Of a DNA stretch of 19,558 nucleotides, positions 1 through 6,772 are shown piece after piece; the first letter of the stretch is position 1, and each line of letters starts with the position of its first letter. The DNA is from Rhodobacter sp. (GTDB lineage Bacteria > Pseudomonadota > Alphaproteobacteria > Rhodobacterales > Rhodobacteraceae): positions 1-19,558 of the forward strand of contig DPZQ01000076.1 of NCBI GenBank assembly GCA_003536295.1, in the 5' to 3' direction. A program made the position numbers and the translations under genes. The notes beneath the pieces were generated by a model. That model was not told the DNA's origin and ran no database searches. It saw only the letters and a program-made list of their open reading frames with translations.

Positions 1-482
1 TGTTGATTGCCGCCTCTTGCTCAAAGAATTTTGGGATTTATCGCGAACGTACGGGCATTTTGATGGCCATGGGGGATGTGGGGTCCCAAAGCGTCGTGCA
101 AGGTAATCTGGCCTTTTTAAATCGACAAAATTACTCTTTCCCCCCCGACCACGGTGCGCGTTTGGTCACGATGATTTTAGCCGACTCAAGCTTGCGACAA
201 TCTTGGCAATCCGAGTTGGAAGAGGTGCGTCAAACAATGCTGGGCCTACGCCAAAATTTGGCAGAGGCGCTGCGCACCGCTACAAACTCAGACCGTTTTG
301 ATTTTATCACTACGCATCGGGGCATGTTCTCGCGGCTGGGAGTTTCTCCCGACATAGTCGAAGCGTTACGTGTTCAAAATGGCATATATATGGTAGGCGA
401 TAGCCGTCTAAATATCGCAGGTCTGAACGCCAAAACCGTGCCCATATTAGCCCAAGCCGTGGCGGGACTGCTGCGCGGTTAA
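1..482 (+). CDS. Aromatic/aspartate aminotransferase, C-terminal part (partial)
   Basis: This is the 3' end of a PLP-dependent class I aminotransferase of the AspC/TyrB type, which moves amino groups between aspartate or aromatic amino acids and 2-oxo acids in the cytoplasm. The reading frame is open from base 3, so the gene starts before the window. The first visible residues contain SCSKNFGIYRERTG, in which the lysine is the Schiff-base residue for PLP. Near the end, GDSRLNIAGL carries the conserved arginine that binds the substrate alpha-carboxylate. About 159 residues are visible, roughly the last 40% of a family protein of about 395 residues. It ends at a TAA and converges on the peroxiredoxin gene 22 bp away. 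The exact substrate (aspartate, tyrosine or broad) cannot be decided from this fragment. Confidence 0.93.
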   Translation, partial: LIAASCSKNFGIYRERTGILMAMGDVGSQSVVQGNLAFLNRQNYSFPPDHGARLVTMILADSSLRQSWQSELEEVRQTMLGLRQNLAEALRTATNSDRFDFITTHRGMFSRLGVSPDIVEALRVQNGIYMVGDSRLNIAGLNAKTVPILAQAVAGLLRG

Positions 483-498
483 ACCCGCCACAGTCCCG
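463..498. terminator. Stem-loop between convergent genes, possible bidirectional terminator
   Basis: CGGGACTG (463-470) and CAGTCCCG (491-498) are perfect 8-bp complements. A nested GCGG/CCGC stem lies inside, and the aminotransferase stop codon sits in the loop. The structure is between two convergent genes, where a shared terminator is expected. No T-tract follows on either strand, so it is not a textbook intrinsic terminator. Confidence 0.4.
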
Positions 499-504
499 AA
501 CGAT

Positions 505-990
505 TTAGATTTGGCGTAAAAGCGCATCGCCTCCTGAGATGACACAGTTTGAGCGGCTTTCCTCAAGGTTAAATTGAAGCACAACACCATCAACAATATA
601 CATTGAGTAACGTTGCGAGCGGCCAAAAAAACCAACGCTTGGAACAGTAAAGTCCAGGCCAATGGCTTTCGTATAAGCCCCATCCATGTCAGCCAGCACA
701 GTGATACCCACGGCAGTTGCGCCCGAAACCTCGCCCCAAACTCGCATAACATGGGGGTCGTTGACCGCAATGCAAATCACCTCATCCACGCCTTTTGCAT
801 CATATTGTGCTTTGTTTTTGGTGATCGAGGGCATGTGCAAACTCGAGCAGGTGGGCGTAAAAGCTCCCGGAAATCCAAAAACAACCACTTTGCGCCCCGC
901 CAGCTTATCTGCAAAAGGCACTGAAACCGGGCCATCATCAGTCATAAGACCAAATTGAGCATTAGGGAGTTTATCACCGATCTTTACCAT
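505..990 (-). CDS. Peroxiredoxin, PRDX5/type II family
   Basis: A cytoplasmic thiol peroxidase of 161 residues that reduces hydrogen peroxide and alkyl hydroperoxides. The family signature PGAFTPTCS places the peroxidatic cysteine at residue 48. Two further cysteines, C73 and C149, match the positions of the second and third cysteines of human PRDX5 (47, 72, 151). C149 lies in NLEESRSNC near the end and could be the resolving cysteine of an atypical 2-Cys mechanism; this is inference. The ATG is preceded by AAGGAAAAACTA, a good ribosome binding site. The gene is divergent from the flavoprotein gene, and the 110-bp space between them contains a long dyad. It may therefore be controlled jointly with it. 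In this group the reductant is often glutaredoxin or thioredoxin, and neither is encoded here. Confidence 0.95.
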   Translation of the reverse strand: MVKIGDKLPNAQFGLMTDDGPVSVPFADKLAGRKVVVFGFPGAFTPTCSSLHMPSITKNKAQYDAKGVDEVICIAVNDPHVMRVWGEVSGATAVGITVLADMDGAYTKAIGLDFTVPSVGFFGRSQRYSMYIVDGVVLQFNLEESRSNCVISGGDALLRQI

Positions 991-1017
991 TAGTTTTTCC
1001 TTTTGATGCTACTGTTT

Positions 1018-1060
1018 CTTGGTAGCGCTATATGCTTAATGAAGCATATAGGTTGCCAAG
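1018..1060. promoter_or_regulatory. Long interrupted dyad in a divergent promoter region
   Basis: Perfect 10-bp arms CTATATGCTT (1028-1037) and AAGCATATAG (1042-1051) surround AATG. Outside a short unpaired stretch the symmetry resumes with CTTGG (1018-1022) and CCAAG (1056-1060). It lies in the space between the divergent peroxiredoxin and flavoprotein genes, the usual place for an operator acting on both. A transcribed hairpin is the alternative. The cognate regulator is not recognised. Confidence 0.5.
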
Positions 1061-1100
1061 CATAGGCTGACCAGTCGTAACTGTAGGTTGGATTAATAAA

Positions 1101-2306
1101 ATGAAAAGAATTGTAGTTGTTGGCGCAGGGCAAGCAGGGGTCGCACTGTGCGCAAAATTGCGAGCTTTAGGGTTTGACGGTGATCTTGATGTTATAGGCG
1201 ATGAAACCGCCCCACCCTATCAACGCCCGCCTTTGTCGAAAGATTATTTGCTAGGCAAGATGACAGGAGACCGCCTATCATTGCGCGCGCCCTCATTTTA
1301 CAATGACAATAAGATCAGGCTGCATCTTGGGCAACCGGTTCAAAACATCGATGCAAAAGCGCGTAAACTAACGCTGGGCGGACGCAGTCTAGACTATGAC
1401 GCTTTGGCCCTGACAACGGGTTCAACCGCTCGCCGCCTGCCTGTGCAAATTGGGGGAAGTTTAAAGAGTGTGTACACCGTCCGCAGCCTAGAAGATGTGG
1501 ACGCAATGCGCACCGAATTTCGGGCGGGGGCCAAGCTTGTGGTCATAGGCGGCGGCTATATCGGGCTTGAGGCGGCGGCCGTTGCAGCCAAGCTGGGGCT
1601 TAATGTAACGGTTGTGGAAATGGCGCCGCGTATTTTGCAGCGCGTGGCCGCCCCCCAAACATCAGACTATTTCCGCGCACTACACCAGAAAAACGGCGTC
1701 AAGATACTTGAAGGCATCGGGCTTAATCATTTGCTTGGCGATGGACGGGTGCGCGCGGCCCAATTGACAGATGGCCGCATTTTGGACGCGGATTTTGTGA
1801 TTGTGGGGGTAGGCATTTTGCCCAATATCTCTTTGGCGCAAGACTGCGGGCTAGTGATTGACAATGGGATCGCCACCGATCTTTTAGGTCAAACTTCTGA
1901 CCCGTCGATCTGGGCCGCTGGGGATTGCGCCTCATTTGACTATCGTGGCCAACGCCTGCGCCTTGAATCTGTTCAAAATGCCATCGATCAAGCCGAAAAC
2001 ACTGCCGCCAATATGTTGGGGGCCAAAAAACCCTATGCGCCGCTACCGTGGTTTTGGTCAGATCAATATGACTGCAAGCTGCAAATAGCAGGGCTGAACA
2101 CCGGCTATGATAATGTCATTACGCGCTCAACAAGTGACGGGGCACAATCTTTTTGGTATTTCCAAGGAGATCAGCTTTTGGCAGTTGATGCAATGAATGA
2201 CCCGCGCGCCTTTATGGTGGCCAAACGTTTGCTTGTGGGAACTATAAAGATCAGCAAAACCGCTGTGGTGGATCATAATTTAGATTTAAAGACTTTGTTA
2301 AACTGA
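1101..2306 (+). CDS. NAD(P)H-dependent FAD oxidoreductase, ferredoxin reductase-like
   Basis: A 401-residue flavoprotein of the putidaredoxin/rhodocoxin reductase family, which passes electrons from NAD(P)H through FAD to a small iron-sulfur protein. The visible signatures are GAGQAG (residues 8-13, FAD-binding dinucleotide fold), PPYQRPPLSKDYL (38-50), GGGYIGLEAAA (150-160, NAD(P)H-binding fold), WAAGDCA (271-277, second FAD contact) and PWFWSDQYDCKLQIAGL (316-332), which is typical of this subfamily. The length matches full family members. The ATG at 1101 begins a canonical N-terminus, although the ribosome binding site (TAGGTTGGA) is weak. No ferredoxin, Rieske protein or P450 gene is beside it, so the electron acceptor is unknown. 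Its stop overlaps the rsmD start (TGATG), so the two genes are cotranscribed and probably translationally coupled. Confidence 0.93.
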   Translation: MKRIVVVGAGQAGVALCAKLRALGFDGDLDVIGDETAPPYQRPPLSKDYLLGKMTGDRLSLRAPSFYNDNKIRLHLGQPVQNIDAKARKLTLGGRSLDYDALALTTGSTARRLPVQIGGSLKSVYTVRSLEDVDAMRTEFRAGAKLVVIGGGYIGLEAAAVAAKLGLNVTVVEMAPRILQRVAAPQTSDYFRALHQKNGVKILEGIGLNHLLGDGRVRAAQLTDGRILDADFVIVGVGILPNISLAQDCGLVIDNGIATDLLGQTSDPSIWAAGDCASFDYRGQRLRLESVQNAIDQAENTAANMLGAKKPYAPLPWFWSDQYDCKLQIAGLNTGYDNVITRSTSDGAQSFWYFQGDQLLAVDAMNDPRAFMVAKRLLVGTIKISKTAVVDHNLDLKTLLN

Positions 2307-2878
2307 TGCGTATCATTGGAGGAACGCACCGAGGCACTCATTTAACCGACGTGCGTGCAGGCGATGTCGAGGTGCATTTACGCCCCACCTCAGACCGTGT
2401 GCGAGAAGCAATCTTCAACCTACTGATCAACGGGCGTGAGGTGGCGGGAGATCCTGTGGTTAACGCGCGGGCCTTGGATCTATTTGCGGGCACTGGTGCC
2501 CTGGGGCTTGAGGCTTTGTCACGCGGTGCGAAAATTGCGGCGTTTGTCGATGATGGGCAGGTGGCCCATGCCCTTTTGCGCCGAAATGTTGAAATTTTAC
2601 GCGCCCAAGGCCAGACCCAGATTTACCGCCGCTCGGCCACAGATATCGGGCCGAATCGCGGCCACCCCTTCGATTTGGTTTTTCTAGATCCACCCTACGG
2701 CAAAGGGCTGGGCGAAGCGGCGCTGACGTCTTGCATGGCGGGCAATTGGATTGCTGATCATGCCGTTATTGTTTGGGAAGATAACAAGGTTCCCATCGTC
2801 CCTACTCAGTTCAAACTGCTCGACCAGCGGAAATATTCAGGCACAATCATAACCATCGCCCAAGCGCCAAAATTCTAG
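2306..2878 (+). CDS. rsmD: 16S rRNA (guanine(966)-N(2))-methyltransferase RsmD
   Basis: Cytoplasmic SAM-dependent enzyme that methylates N2 of G966 in 16S rRNA, in helix 31 near the P site. The 190-residue length is normal for the family. The start MRIIGG and the RPTSDRVREAIFNLL segment (residues 26-40) are RsmD hallmarks. DLFAGTGALGLEALSRGA (58-75) is the SAM-binding motif I, and DPPY (128-131) is the N-methyltransferase catalytic motif. The start codon overlaps the stop of the upstream flavoprotein gene by one base, which implies coupled translation. The pairing with a ferredoxin reductase-like gene has no obvious biochemical logic. The gene converges on map with 18 bp between the stops. 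Confidence 0.96.
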   Translation: MRIIGGTHRGTHLTDVRAGDVEVHLRPTSDRVREAIFNLLINGREVAGDPVVNARALDLFAGTGALGLEALSRGAKIAAFVDDGQVAHALLRRNVEILRAQGQTQIYRRSATDIGPNRGHPFDLVFLDPPYGKGLGEAALTSCMAGNWIADHAVIVWEDNKVPIVPTQFKLLDQRKYSGTIITIAQAPKF

Positions 2879-2896
2879 CGCCCTGCGCCCAACCGA

Positions 2897-3721
2897 TTAG
2901 GCAAATGTGGGATAGAATTTGTCTCCGGGCGATAGGGTAAATATCTCGCAGCCGTCTGCGGTGACCCCGATGGAATGTTCAAACTGCGCGGAAAGCGATT
3001 TATCACGTGTCACGGCTGTCCATTCATCAGCCAAGACCTTGGTCTCAGGGCGGCCCAAATTTACCATCGGTTCAATAGTGAAAAACATGCCGGCTTCTAA
3101 AACGGCTCCCGTTCCGGGACGGCCAAAATGAAGCACATTAGGCGGCGCGTGAAAAACGCGGCCTAACCCATGGCCACAAAAATCGCGCACAACCGACATA
3201 CGATTGCCTTCGACAAAAGTTTGAATGGCCGCTCCGACATCGCCAAAAGTGGCTCCAGGTTTCACAGCCTGAATACCCTTCATCAACGCATCATGCGTCA
3301 CTTCCAACAGCCGCTCGGCCTTGCGCCCTAAACCACCTGCAACATACATGCGGCTCGTGTCCCCAAACCAGCCATCAACAATGACCGTCACATCAATATT
3401 TAAGATGTCACCATCCTTGATCACTTTGGACGAGGGGATCCCATGACACACAACATGATTAACCGAAATGCACGAGGCGTGCTGATAGCCACGATAGCCA
3501 ATTGTCGCAGAAACAGCCCCGGATTGCGCGACCCGATCGGTGATGAACCCATCCAGCACCTCGGTGGTGACGCCGGGCACGACAAGGGGCGCCACCTCAT
3601 CCAAAATCTGTGCTGCAAGCTGCCCTGCCGCGCGCATGCCAATGAAGTCAGCATCGTCAAAAATTCTAATACCGTCTTTTGTGGTGCGGCCGCGCGAATT
3701 GTCCAAAGCATGCCCTTTCAT
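2897..3721 (-). CDS. map: Methionine aminopeptidase, type I
   Basis: Removes the initiator methionine from nascent proteins with a small second residue. With the start at the ATG at 3721 the protein has 274 residues. The five metal ligands are all visible: D110, D121, H184, E217 and E248, in the contexts NIDVTV, FGDTSR, CGHGLG, FTIEPM and FEHSIGV; H93 in CHGIP is the substrate-side histidine. An in-frame TTG at 3751 would add ten residues (MSGELIIIFQ) unlike the family, so the ATG is preferred, as RTTKDGIRI near the N-terminus fits related proteins. The only Shine-Dalgarno-like AGGAG is about 20 nt upstream of this ATG, farther than normal. The gene is divergent from the molybdopterin-binding domain gene. 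Confidence 0.95.
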   Translation of the reverse strand: MKGHALDNSRGRTTKDGIRIFDDADFIGMRAAGQLAAQILDEVAPLVVPGVTTEVLDGFITDRVAQSGAVSATIGYRGYQHASCISVNHVVCHGIPSSKVIKDGDILNIDVTVIVDGWFGDTSRMYVAGGLGRKAERLLEVTHDALMKGIQAVKPGATFGDVGAAIQTFVEGNRMSVVRDFCGHGLGRVFHAPPNVLHFGRPGTGAVLEAGMFFTIEPMVNLGRPETKVLADEWTAVTRDKSLSAQFEHSIGVTADGCEIFTLSPGDKFYPTFA

Positions 3722-3780
3722 TTGAAAAATGATTATCAATTCTCCTGACAAATTGCCAGCGCTTTGCTCCAGAAATCATA

Positions 3781-3809
3781 TGGGCAAGGCCCGCGCCCTG
3801 CCCTATAAA
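3781..3809 (+). promoter_or_regulatory. Candidate promoter for the 3837-6302 gene cluster
   Basis: TGGGCA (3781-3786) and TATAAA (3804-3809) are 17 bp apart, a sigma-70-like arrangement. Each hexamer has only partial agreement with consensus at the -35, and the -10 is good. An imperfect inverted repeat (GGGCAAGG / CCCTGCCC, 3782-3803) fills the spacer. A transcript from here would have a 5' leader of about 20 nt that includes AAGGAG (3825-3830) before the ATG at 3837. Confidence 0.35.
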
Positions 3810-3836
3810 GAGTTAAAATTAGCCAAGGAGCGCCAA

Positions 3837-4583
3837 ATGTCAAACCCAACTGCCGCAATGGTCGTGATTGGTGACGAAATTCTATCGGGCCGCACCCGCG
3901 ACAGTAATATGCATTTTTTGGCCGGAGCGCTGAATGAAATCGGTATTCGCCTGCGCGAAGTTCGCGTTGTCGCCGATGAACCGGATGAGATTATCACCGC
4001 GGTCAACAGTATGCGCCAATCCTATCACAGTGTTTTCACCAGCGGTGGCATCGGCCCCACCCACGATGACATCACCGCCGACGCGATTGCCGCGACCTTT
4101 GGCGTGGCCATTGGCGTGCGGGCCGATGCGGCGACTTTGCTTCAAGCCCATTATGACCGAATGGGCCAACCATTTAATGTGGCCCGCCAACGTATGGCGC
4201 GCATTCCTGAAGGGGCCTTACTGATTGATAATCCAGTTTCAACCGCACCAGGTTTCACACTGGGCAATGTGCACGTCATGGCAGGCGTTCCAACGGTCTT
4301 TCAAGCGATGGTTGCGTCAGTTTTGCCAAGCCTTGTGGGAGGTGAGCCGCTTTTGTCACAAAATCTGCGGCTCTTACGTGGAGAAGGCGACATCGCCGCC
4401 GATTTTGGCGCTTTGGCCTTACAATTTCCAGAGCTGTCAATGGGCTCTTATCCGTTTCAACAAAATGGCCAACATGGTACCAATTTGGTGGTGCGTGGCA
4501 CCGATGCAACTAAAATTAACAATGCAATGGCCCAATTACACACCCTTTTTGACAGTGCCCATGCACCTTCAAACACTTTTTGA
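3837..4583 (+). CDS. CinA-like molybdopterin-binding (MoaB/Mog) domain protein
   Basis: A 248-residue single-domain member of the competence/damage-inducible protein A N-terminal family, related to MoaB/Mog and MoeA domains. Visible motifs are VVIGDEILSGRTRDSN (residues 9-24) and TSGGIGPTHDD (68-78), the conserved glycine-rich and acidic loops that bind the pterin in relatives. The C-terminal nicotinamide-nucleotide amidase domain of full CinA is absent, so deamidation of NMN should not be assumed. The start is the ATG at 3837, preceded by AAGGAG at a spacing of six bases; the frame is open further upstream, but those residues do not look like the family. The last 23 bases overlap the acetyltransferase gene. 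A true role in molybdenum cofactor synthesis is unproven for this branch, and no other cofactor genes are nearby. Confidence 0.92.
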   Translation: MSNPTAAMVVIGDEILSGRTRDSNMHFLAGALNEIGIRLREVRVVADEPDEIITAVNSMRQSYHSVFTSGGIGPTHDDITADAIAATFGVAIGVRADAATLLQAHYDRMGQPFNVARQRMARIPEGALLIDNPVSTAPGFTLGNVHVMAGVPTVFQAMVASVLPSLVGGEPLLSQNLRLLRGEGDIAADFGALALQFPELSMGSYPFQQNGQHGTNLVVRGTDATKINNAMAQLHTLFDSAHAPSNTF

Positions 4584-5304
4584 TCTGTCTGATCAGACTT
4601 GGCCTGCCGCCAAAACCTGGAGCCAAGGCGGCTGGAAATTTCGCTTGGGTCAAGGTGGGGGGCAGCGGGCTTCGGCTACCAGCCTTGTGGGGCCAGCATT
4701 TGATGGCGATATTACGACAGCTGAAAACACCATGCGAGCTATGGGTCAAGGGGCGCTGTTTCTCATCAGACCCGATCTTAACCCCGCAGAGCGTCGCTTA
4801 GACGAAAGGCTGATCAATCTGGGCTACAAGTTTCACGACCCCGTTTTGGCCTATGGGCTAGATACAAACACCCCGATCCACGCCCTAAACAGTATTGCGA
4901 CCATCCAACATTGGCCTTTGCAAGCCAAACACAAAGTCTTTTGGGGCGCGGCAGGCCTGACGCAAGGGCGATTGGAGGTCATGGCCCGCGCCAAAGTTGC
5001 AAAAACTGTTTTGGCTGTCACAAGTGCTTCAGAAGTTTTAGGACTGGCCTTTGTGACTTCCTATAAGGGCCACGCCATGTTGCATGCGCTTGAGGTTGCA
5101 CCCGCACATCAACGTCAAGGTATTGGGCGAGCGATTTTACGGCAGGCGGCTGGGTGGGCAGGCGATCATGGAGCCAGCTCCCTAAATCTATTGGTGACCC
5201 AAGCAAACGATAATGCGCGTGCCCTTTACCTTTCGGTCGGGATGGCCGAGATTACAAAATACCATTACCGCAAAGGGAACGGGCCCGACATATGGATTCC
5301 ATAG
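4561..5304 (+). CDS. GNAT-family N-acetyltransferase
   Basis: A 247-residue protein with a C-terminal acetyl-CoA-dependent acetyltransferase fold. The acetyl-CoA pyrophosphate loop is LEVAPAHQRQGIGRAIL (residues about 178-193, core QRQGIGR at 184-190). NDNARALYLSVGM (217-229) is motif B, where the tyrosine is the usual general acid. The first 120 residues form an extra N-terminal region containing TWPAAKTW and a GQGGGQRASA segment. I recognise this region from Rhodobacteraceae acetyltransferases but cannot assign it a substrate. The ATG at 4561 lies 23 bases inside the preceding gene, without a strong ribosome binding site, so translation probably depends on coupling. Its own 3' end overlaps the OmpA-like gene by 13 bases. 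The substrate is unknown. Confidence 0.9.
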   Translation: MHLQTLFDLSDQTWPAAKTWSQGGWKFRLGQGGGQRASATSLVGPAFDGDITTAENTMRAMGQGALFLIRPDLNPAERRLDERLINLGYKFHDPVLAYGLDTNTPIHALNSIATIQHWPLQAKHKVFWGAAGLTQGRLEVMARAKVAKTVLAVTSASEVLGLAFVTSYKGHAMLHALEVAPAHQRQGIGRAILRQAAGWAGDHGASSLNLLVTQANDNARALYLSVGMAEITKYHYRKGNGPDIWIP

Positions 5305-6302
5305 GCTTGAAAAACGCACTAATTATCAACAGGCGCCTTAGCTTTGCCTTTGGCTGTGCTATGCTTGCCTTGCTTTTGATGATGGGCACAGCCTTTAGCC
5401 AAACATTACCAAACTGGGTACAAACAAAAACATTTTCACAGCCTTTTACCAAAGAATATTTGCCCAACAACCAGATAAATACGATGACAGAAAACCCTGC
5501 CAGTTTGGGAATTTTGGCCAGTGGAATTTTGCGTCAAACCGCTTGGAAATTACAAAAAAGTGGGTTGACCTCGGCCATGATCATGGCGCCCTTACAACAA
5601 GATCTTGAACGCCAAGGCTTTGAAATCCTGTTCGAATGTCCGGCAAAAACCTGTGGCGGCTTTGATTTTCGCTTTCAATTAGAGCTGTTCCCAGAACCGC
5701 ACATGCATGTGGACTATAACGACTATTATTATATCTTAGCGCGCAAAAATGGTGCTTTGGGTTCGGATATAGTTGTACTTTTAGCAAGCCGTTCAAATAC
5801 TTCAGGTTATTTACATATGCGTCGCATCAGCGCGGAATCAAAAGATCGGCTTCCTTTTGAACTGATTTTGGGCGACGCTGTCCCCATGGCTCAAACACTC
5901 ACACCCGCTAAGCGCGCAAATGAAAACCTAGAAAATACGCTAATTTCTAATGGCTTTGTGGTTTTGGAAACGGTAGGCTTTAAGTCTGGCGGAACAGATA
6001 TTCTTGTCACAGATCGATCAGAATTATCAGCGCTAGCCGCTTTCATTAAGTCGCGCCCAGAAGTTTCGGTGACTTTAGTGGGTCATACCGACAATTTGGG
6101 CAGCCTGGAGGGCAATATCAAATTGTCCCTAGAACGCGCGCAAAGCTTGCTCAAATTCATGCTGACGGAATTTGATGTCCCGCCTGCGCAAATTTCAGCC
6201 CAGGGCATTGGCTATCTATCGCCTCGCGACAATAACCAAACCGCCGAAGCGCGCGCCCACAACCGCCGGGTCGAGGCGCTAATCAATCAAGCCCAAAATT
6301 AA
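5292..6302 (+). CDS. OmpA-family exported protein with C-terminal peptidoglycan-binding domain
   Basis: A 336-residue envelope protein. Residues about 16-32 form a hydrophobic stretch after two arginines and are followed by TAFSQ, which fits a Sec signal peptide cut near residue 36. The middle part (about 40-215) is a unique region with a CPAKTCGGFDFRF segment containing a cysteine pair. The C-terminus from about residue 215 is an OmpA-like domain: VTLVGHTDNLGS and GIGYLSPRDNN...RAHNRRVEALI carry the conserved Asp and Arg that bind diaminopimelate in peptidoglycan. The protein therefore probably sits in the periplasm anchored to the wall; there is no N-terminal beta-barrel. It is the last of three overlapping genes (13-bp overlap with the acetyltransferase gene), and a large AT-rich gap follows. 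Confidence 0.9.
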   Translation: MDSIGLKNALIINRRLSFAFGCAMLALLLMMGTAFSQTLPNWVQTKTFSQPFTKEYLPNNQINTMTENPASLGILASGILRQTAWKLQKSGLTSAMIMAPLQQDLERQGFEILFECPAKTCGGFDFRFQLELFPEPHMHVDYNDYYYILARKNGALGSDIVVLLASRSNTSGYLHMRRISAESKDRLPFELILGDAVPMAQTLTPAKRANENLENTLISNGFVVLETVGFKSGGTDILVTDRSELSALAAFIKSRPEVSVTLVGHTDNLGSLEGNIKLSLERAQSLLKFMLTEFDVPPAQISAQGIGYLSPRDNNQTAEARAHNRRVEALINQAQN

Positions 6303-6362
6303 CTCTCACTTCAACCCAAAACCTAACATTGGGGCGAAAGGTGTTTTTAAAAAGTAAACGTC

Positions 6363-6554
6363 TCAAAACGAAAGGCGGGCTTCGGCTCTGAAGTCATGTG
6401 CGCTCTCTTCAAGTGCTCCCAATGAAGTCTGTCCGACCGCGATGACCCTAGCCTGATCAAAAGTCAGCGATGGGCTTAAAAAGTCACCTCGAGCCCAAAG
6501 ATTAAAAGCCCAAAATGCACCAAAGATATTTACTTTCTTAATATAGCTTAAACA
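6363..6554 (-). pseudogene. Possible remnant of an outer-membrane beta-barrel protein (C-terminus)
   Basis: The minus strand is open for 63 codons between an in-frame stop (6555-6557) and a TGA at 6363-6365, with no ATG, GTG or TTG near its beginning that would make a plausible gene start. The residues look protein-like: WARGDFLSPSLTFDQA, then a stretch ending HDFRAEARLSF. That ending has alternating hydrophobic residues and a terminal phenylalanine, which is the signature of the last strand of outer-membrane beta-barrels recognised by BamA. The sequence upstream is AT-rich and not coding. I read it as the decayed end of a lost outer-membrane protein gene. The family is not recognised, and a chance open frame is possible. 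Confidence 0.35.
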
Positions 6555-6593
6555 TTAAATGTATTTCTATAAATCTCCAGCATCGGATCCAAA

Positions 6594-6704
6594 ATGACCT
6601 ATTACGCAATGTTAACGGTGCGGCCATACACTAAAAATCCGACACCGCTCCAAAGGCAAGGAAGTCACGGCCACATGCACACAAATGAGGCAAATCATCA
6701 TTAA
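6594..6704 (+). CDS. Possible small protein, 36 residues (speculative)
   Basis: An ATG at 6594 opens 36 codons ending in TAA at 6702-6704, rich in His, Pro and Thr, with no membrane segment or known motif. GGA lies six bases before the ATG, a weak ribosome binding site. It coincides with the only GC-richer island in this AT-rich gap. The same bases form a bulged hairpin, so a non-coding RNA or simple chance are at least as likely. Confidence 0.15.
   Translation: MTYYAMLTVRPYTKNPTPLQRQGSHGHMHTNEANHH
6616..6647. other. Bulged hairpin in the GC-richer island of the gap
   Basis: CGGTGCGG (6616-6623) pairs with CCG-A-CACCG (6639-6647): eight base pairs with one bulged A and a 15-nt loop. It is the strongest hairpin in the AT-rich part of the gap. 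The direction of any transcript is unknown, and no T-tract follows on the plus strand. Confidence 0.35.
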
Positions 6705-6772
6705 ATATAATATCTTAATTAATCATTAATACACTCAATACATCTAGAAATTTATGGCGCCAATTATGAGAT

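Noticed and set aside
3719..3742. Fur/RirA-like ATGATTATCA near the map start
   Set aside because: Only one short half-palindrome fits, the RirA spacing is off by one, and map is not an expected iron-regulated gene.
6320..6356. ACCT...AGGT followed by GTTTTT after the OmpA-like gene, as an intrinsic terminator
   Set aside because: The stem is only about four base pairs with a long loop, too weak to call.
6471..6512. TGGGCTT able to pair with either of two AGCCCA copies (alternative hairpins)
   Set aside because: The repeats are explained by two Trp-Ala codon pairs in the remnant coding frame; stems are short with long loops.
6706..6711. Perfect TATAAT hexamer
   Set aside because: No -35-like sequence at 16-18 bp upstream and the surroundings are AT-rich.
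6715..6729. TTAA-N7-TTAA, the CtrA recognition pattern
   Set aside because: In DNA this AT-rich the pattern is expected by chance, and no gene starts nearby.
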